Shown here: positions 4,648-5,008 of the stretch, one piece after another | Numbering within the stretch: the first letter of the stretch is position 1 | Layout of the letters: each line of letters opens with the position of its first letter | Origin: Propionicimonas sp. | GTDB taxonomy: Bacteria > Actinomycetota > Actinomycetes > Propionibacteriales > Propionibacteriaceae | DNA: 5,008 bases | Assembly (NCBI GenBank): GCA_031119515.1 | Contig: JAVHXR010000210.1 | Span: 431-5,438 of the forward strand | Direction: 5' to 3' | The notes under the pieces: model-generated | The model's database searches: none | What the model saw: the letters and a program-made list of their open reading frames with translations, nothing else | Told to the model about the DNA's origin: nothing | Position numbers and translations under genes: made by a program

Positions 4648-4665
4648 TATGACAGCGATGTCATA
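4648..4665. promoter_or_regulatory. LacI-family operator upstream of the GH92 gene
   Basis: TATGACAGCGATGTCATA has 7-bp perfect arms and the central CG at the dyad (TGACAGC|GATGTCA). This matches the TGACAnCGnTGTCA layout typical of LacI-family regulators of sugar-use genes. It begins just after the expected transcription start, an ideal place for repression relieved by a sugar. The regulator gene is not in the window. Confidence 0.65.
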
Positions 4666-4686
4666 GCCAGCCCACAGCGACGTGAT

Positions 4687-4690
4687 GGAG
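4687..4690 (+). promoter_or_regulatory. Ribosome binding site of the GH92 gene
   Basis: GGAG, followed by AGA, lies 5 nt before the GTG at 4696. The ATG overlapping it at 4694 is followed at once by a stop, so the GTG is the start. Confidence 0.65.
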
Positions 4691-4695
4691 AGAAT

Positions 4696-5008
4696 GTGAC
4701 CCCCCGAGCTCTGAAGGTGCGCCCACGATCGCACCCCTCGCGCGACCGCCTCCGGTCGTTGCCCCTGCGACTCACCGCGGCGACGGCCGCGGCAGCCCTC
4801 GGCCTCAGCTGGCTCGCGGCAGCCCCGGCCGCCGAGGCCGCCTCCCGCACTGTGACGGGAAGCGAGGCACTGTCCCTGGTGAACTCGTTCATTGGAAGCC
4901 AGGACGACGGCAACACCTACCCGGGCGCGACGGTGCCGTTCGGGATGGTCCAGCTGTCCCCTGACACCGGCCACAACACCGGCTACGACTACACCCACAA
5001 CGTCGTCC
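4696..5008 (+). CDS. Secreted glycoside hydrolase family 92 alpha-mannosidase, N-terminal part only
   Basis: GH92 enzymes are calcium-dependent exo-alpha-mannosidases that trim mannose from N-glycans and mannans. The first 104 residues are visible. Residues 1-48 are a long signal peptide: an arginine-rich n-region (RPRSHPSRDRLRS), a hydrophobic core (LTAATAAAALGLSWLAAAP), and a probable signal-peptidase cut after AEA at 48. The mature start gives the family's N-terminal hallmark, VNSFIGSQDDGNTYPGATVP (62-81), then FGMVQLSPDTGHNTGYDY (82-99). The GTG start fits the GGAG 5 nt upstream. Transcription is likely controlled by a LacI-family repressor through the operator at 4648-4665, as expected for a mannoside-induced enzyme. 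The gene runs off the right edge, so the catalytic acids and any carbohydrate-binding modules are not seen. It should belong to the chromosome rather than the element. Confidence 0.93.
   Translation, partial: MTPRALKVRPRSHPSRDRLRSLPLRLTAATAAAALGLSWLAAAPAAEAASRTVTGSEALSLVNSFIGSQDDGNTYPGATVPFGMVQLSPDTGHNTGYDYTHNVV

Noticed and set aside
4413..4916. Reverse open frame of 167 codons opposite the mannosidase start
   Set aside because: It covers the mannosidase promoter, operator and signal peptide in antisense and is an Arg/Ala/Pro-rich translation without a ribosome binding site.
1..5008. CRISPR array or tandem repeat array
   Set aside because: No regularly spaced repeated units are present; the only repeats are short inverted or hexamer-level motifs near promoters.

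Overview
The base composition is high-GC with strong G/C preference at third codon positions. GTG starts, TANNNT-type -10 boxes directly before start codons and a tRNA 3' end without an encoded CCA all point to an actinomycete (Actinomycetota). The genus cannot be read from this window.

The window is best explained as the right-hand end of an integrated genetic element (about 1-3632) followed by resident chromosome (about 3633-5008). The junction is a 20-bp block at 3613-3632 that reads exactly as the 3' end of a tRNA gene: T-loop TTCGAAC, T-stem strand CCTAC, acceptor strand ACCTGCC and discriminator A. The rest of the tRNA is not in front of it. Ten bases further on is a 9-bp-stem hairpin that would be the tRNA gene's original terminator. 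This makes it an attR-like scar. The intact tRNA gene would then lie to the left of the window, at the other end of the element.

Element part, left to right. A leftward two-gene operon occupies 1-1271: a DUF6932-type nucleotidyltransferase-like protein, overlapped by 8 bp by an unrecognised second gene that runs off the left edge. A divergent intergenic region at 1272-1495 holds a 17-bp palindrome and likely promoters. A rightward gene at 1496-2173 encodes a two-helix membrane protein with an Mrr-like, PD-(D/E)XK-fold domain whose Q/E-x-K motif looks degraded. A convergent spacer rich in hairpins follows. Then comes a complete tyrosine-recombinase integrase at 2320-3459 on the minus strand. 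Upstream of the integrase lie a -10 box, a perfect 20-bp palindrome where the -35 should be, several GTGCCA repeats, and a short open reading frame with a strong ribosome binding site that crosses the attachment site. The cargo beside the integrase (nucleotidyltransferase-like pair and Mrr-like membrane protein) has the flavour of a defence or toxin-antitoxin cargo, but this is inference from family type and position.

Chromosome part. After the tRNA terminator there is a stretch with a coding-like fragment of unknown origin. Next is a small three-helix membrane protein gene (3961-4313) that appears to be split by a -1 frameshift near 4144. A gene-free stretch follows, and then the start of a secreted glycoside hydrolase family 92 alpha-mannosidase (GTG at 4696, running off the right edge). 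That gene has a recognisable -35/-10 promoter and a LacI-type operator lying just downstream of the expected transcription start.
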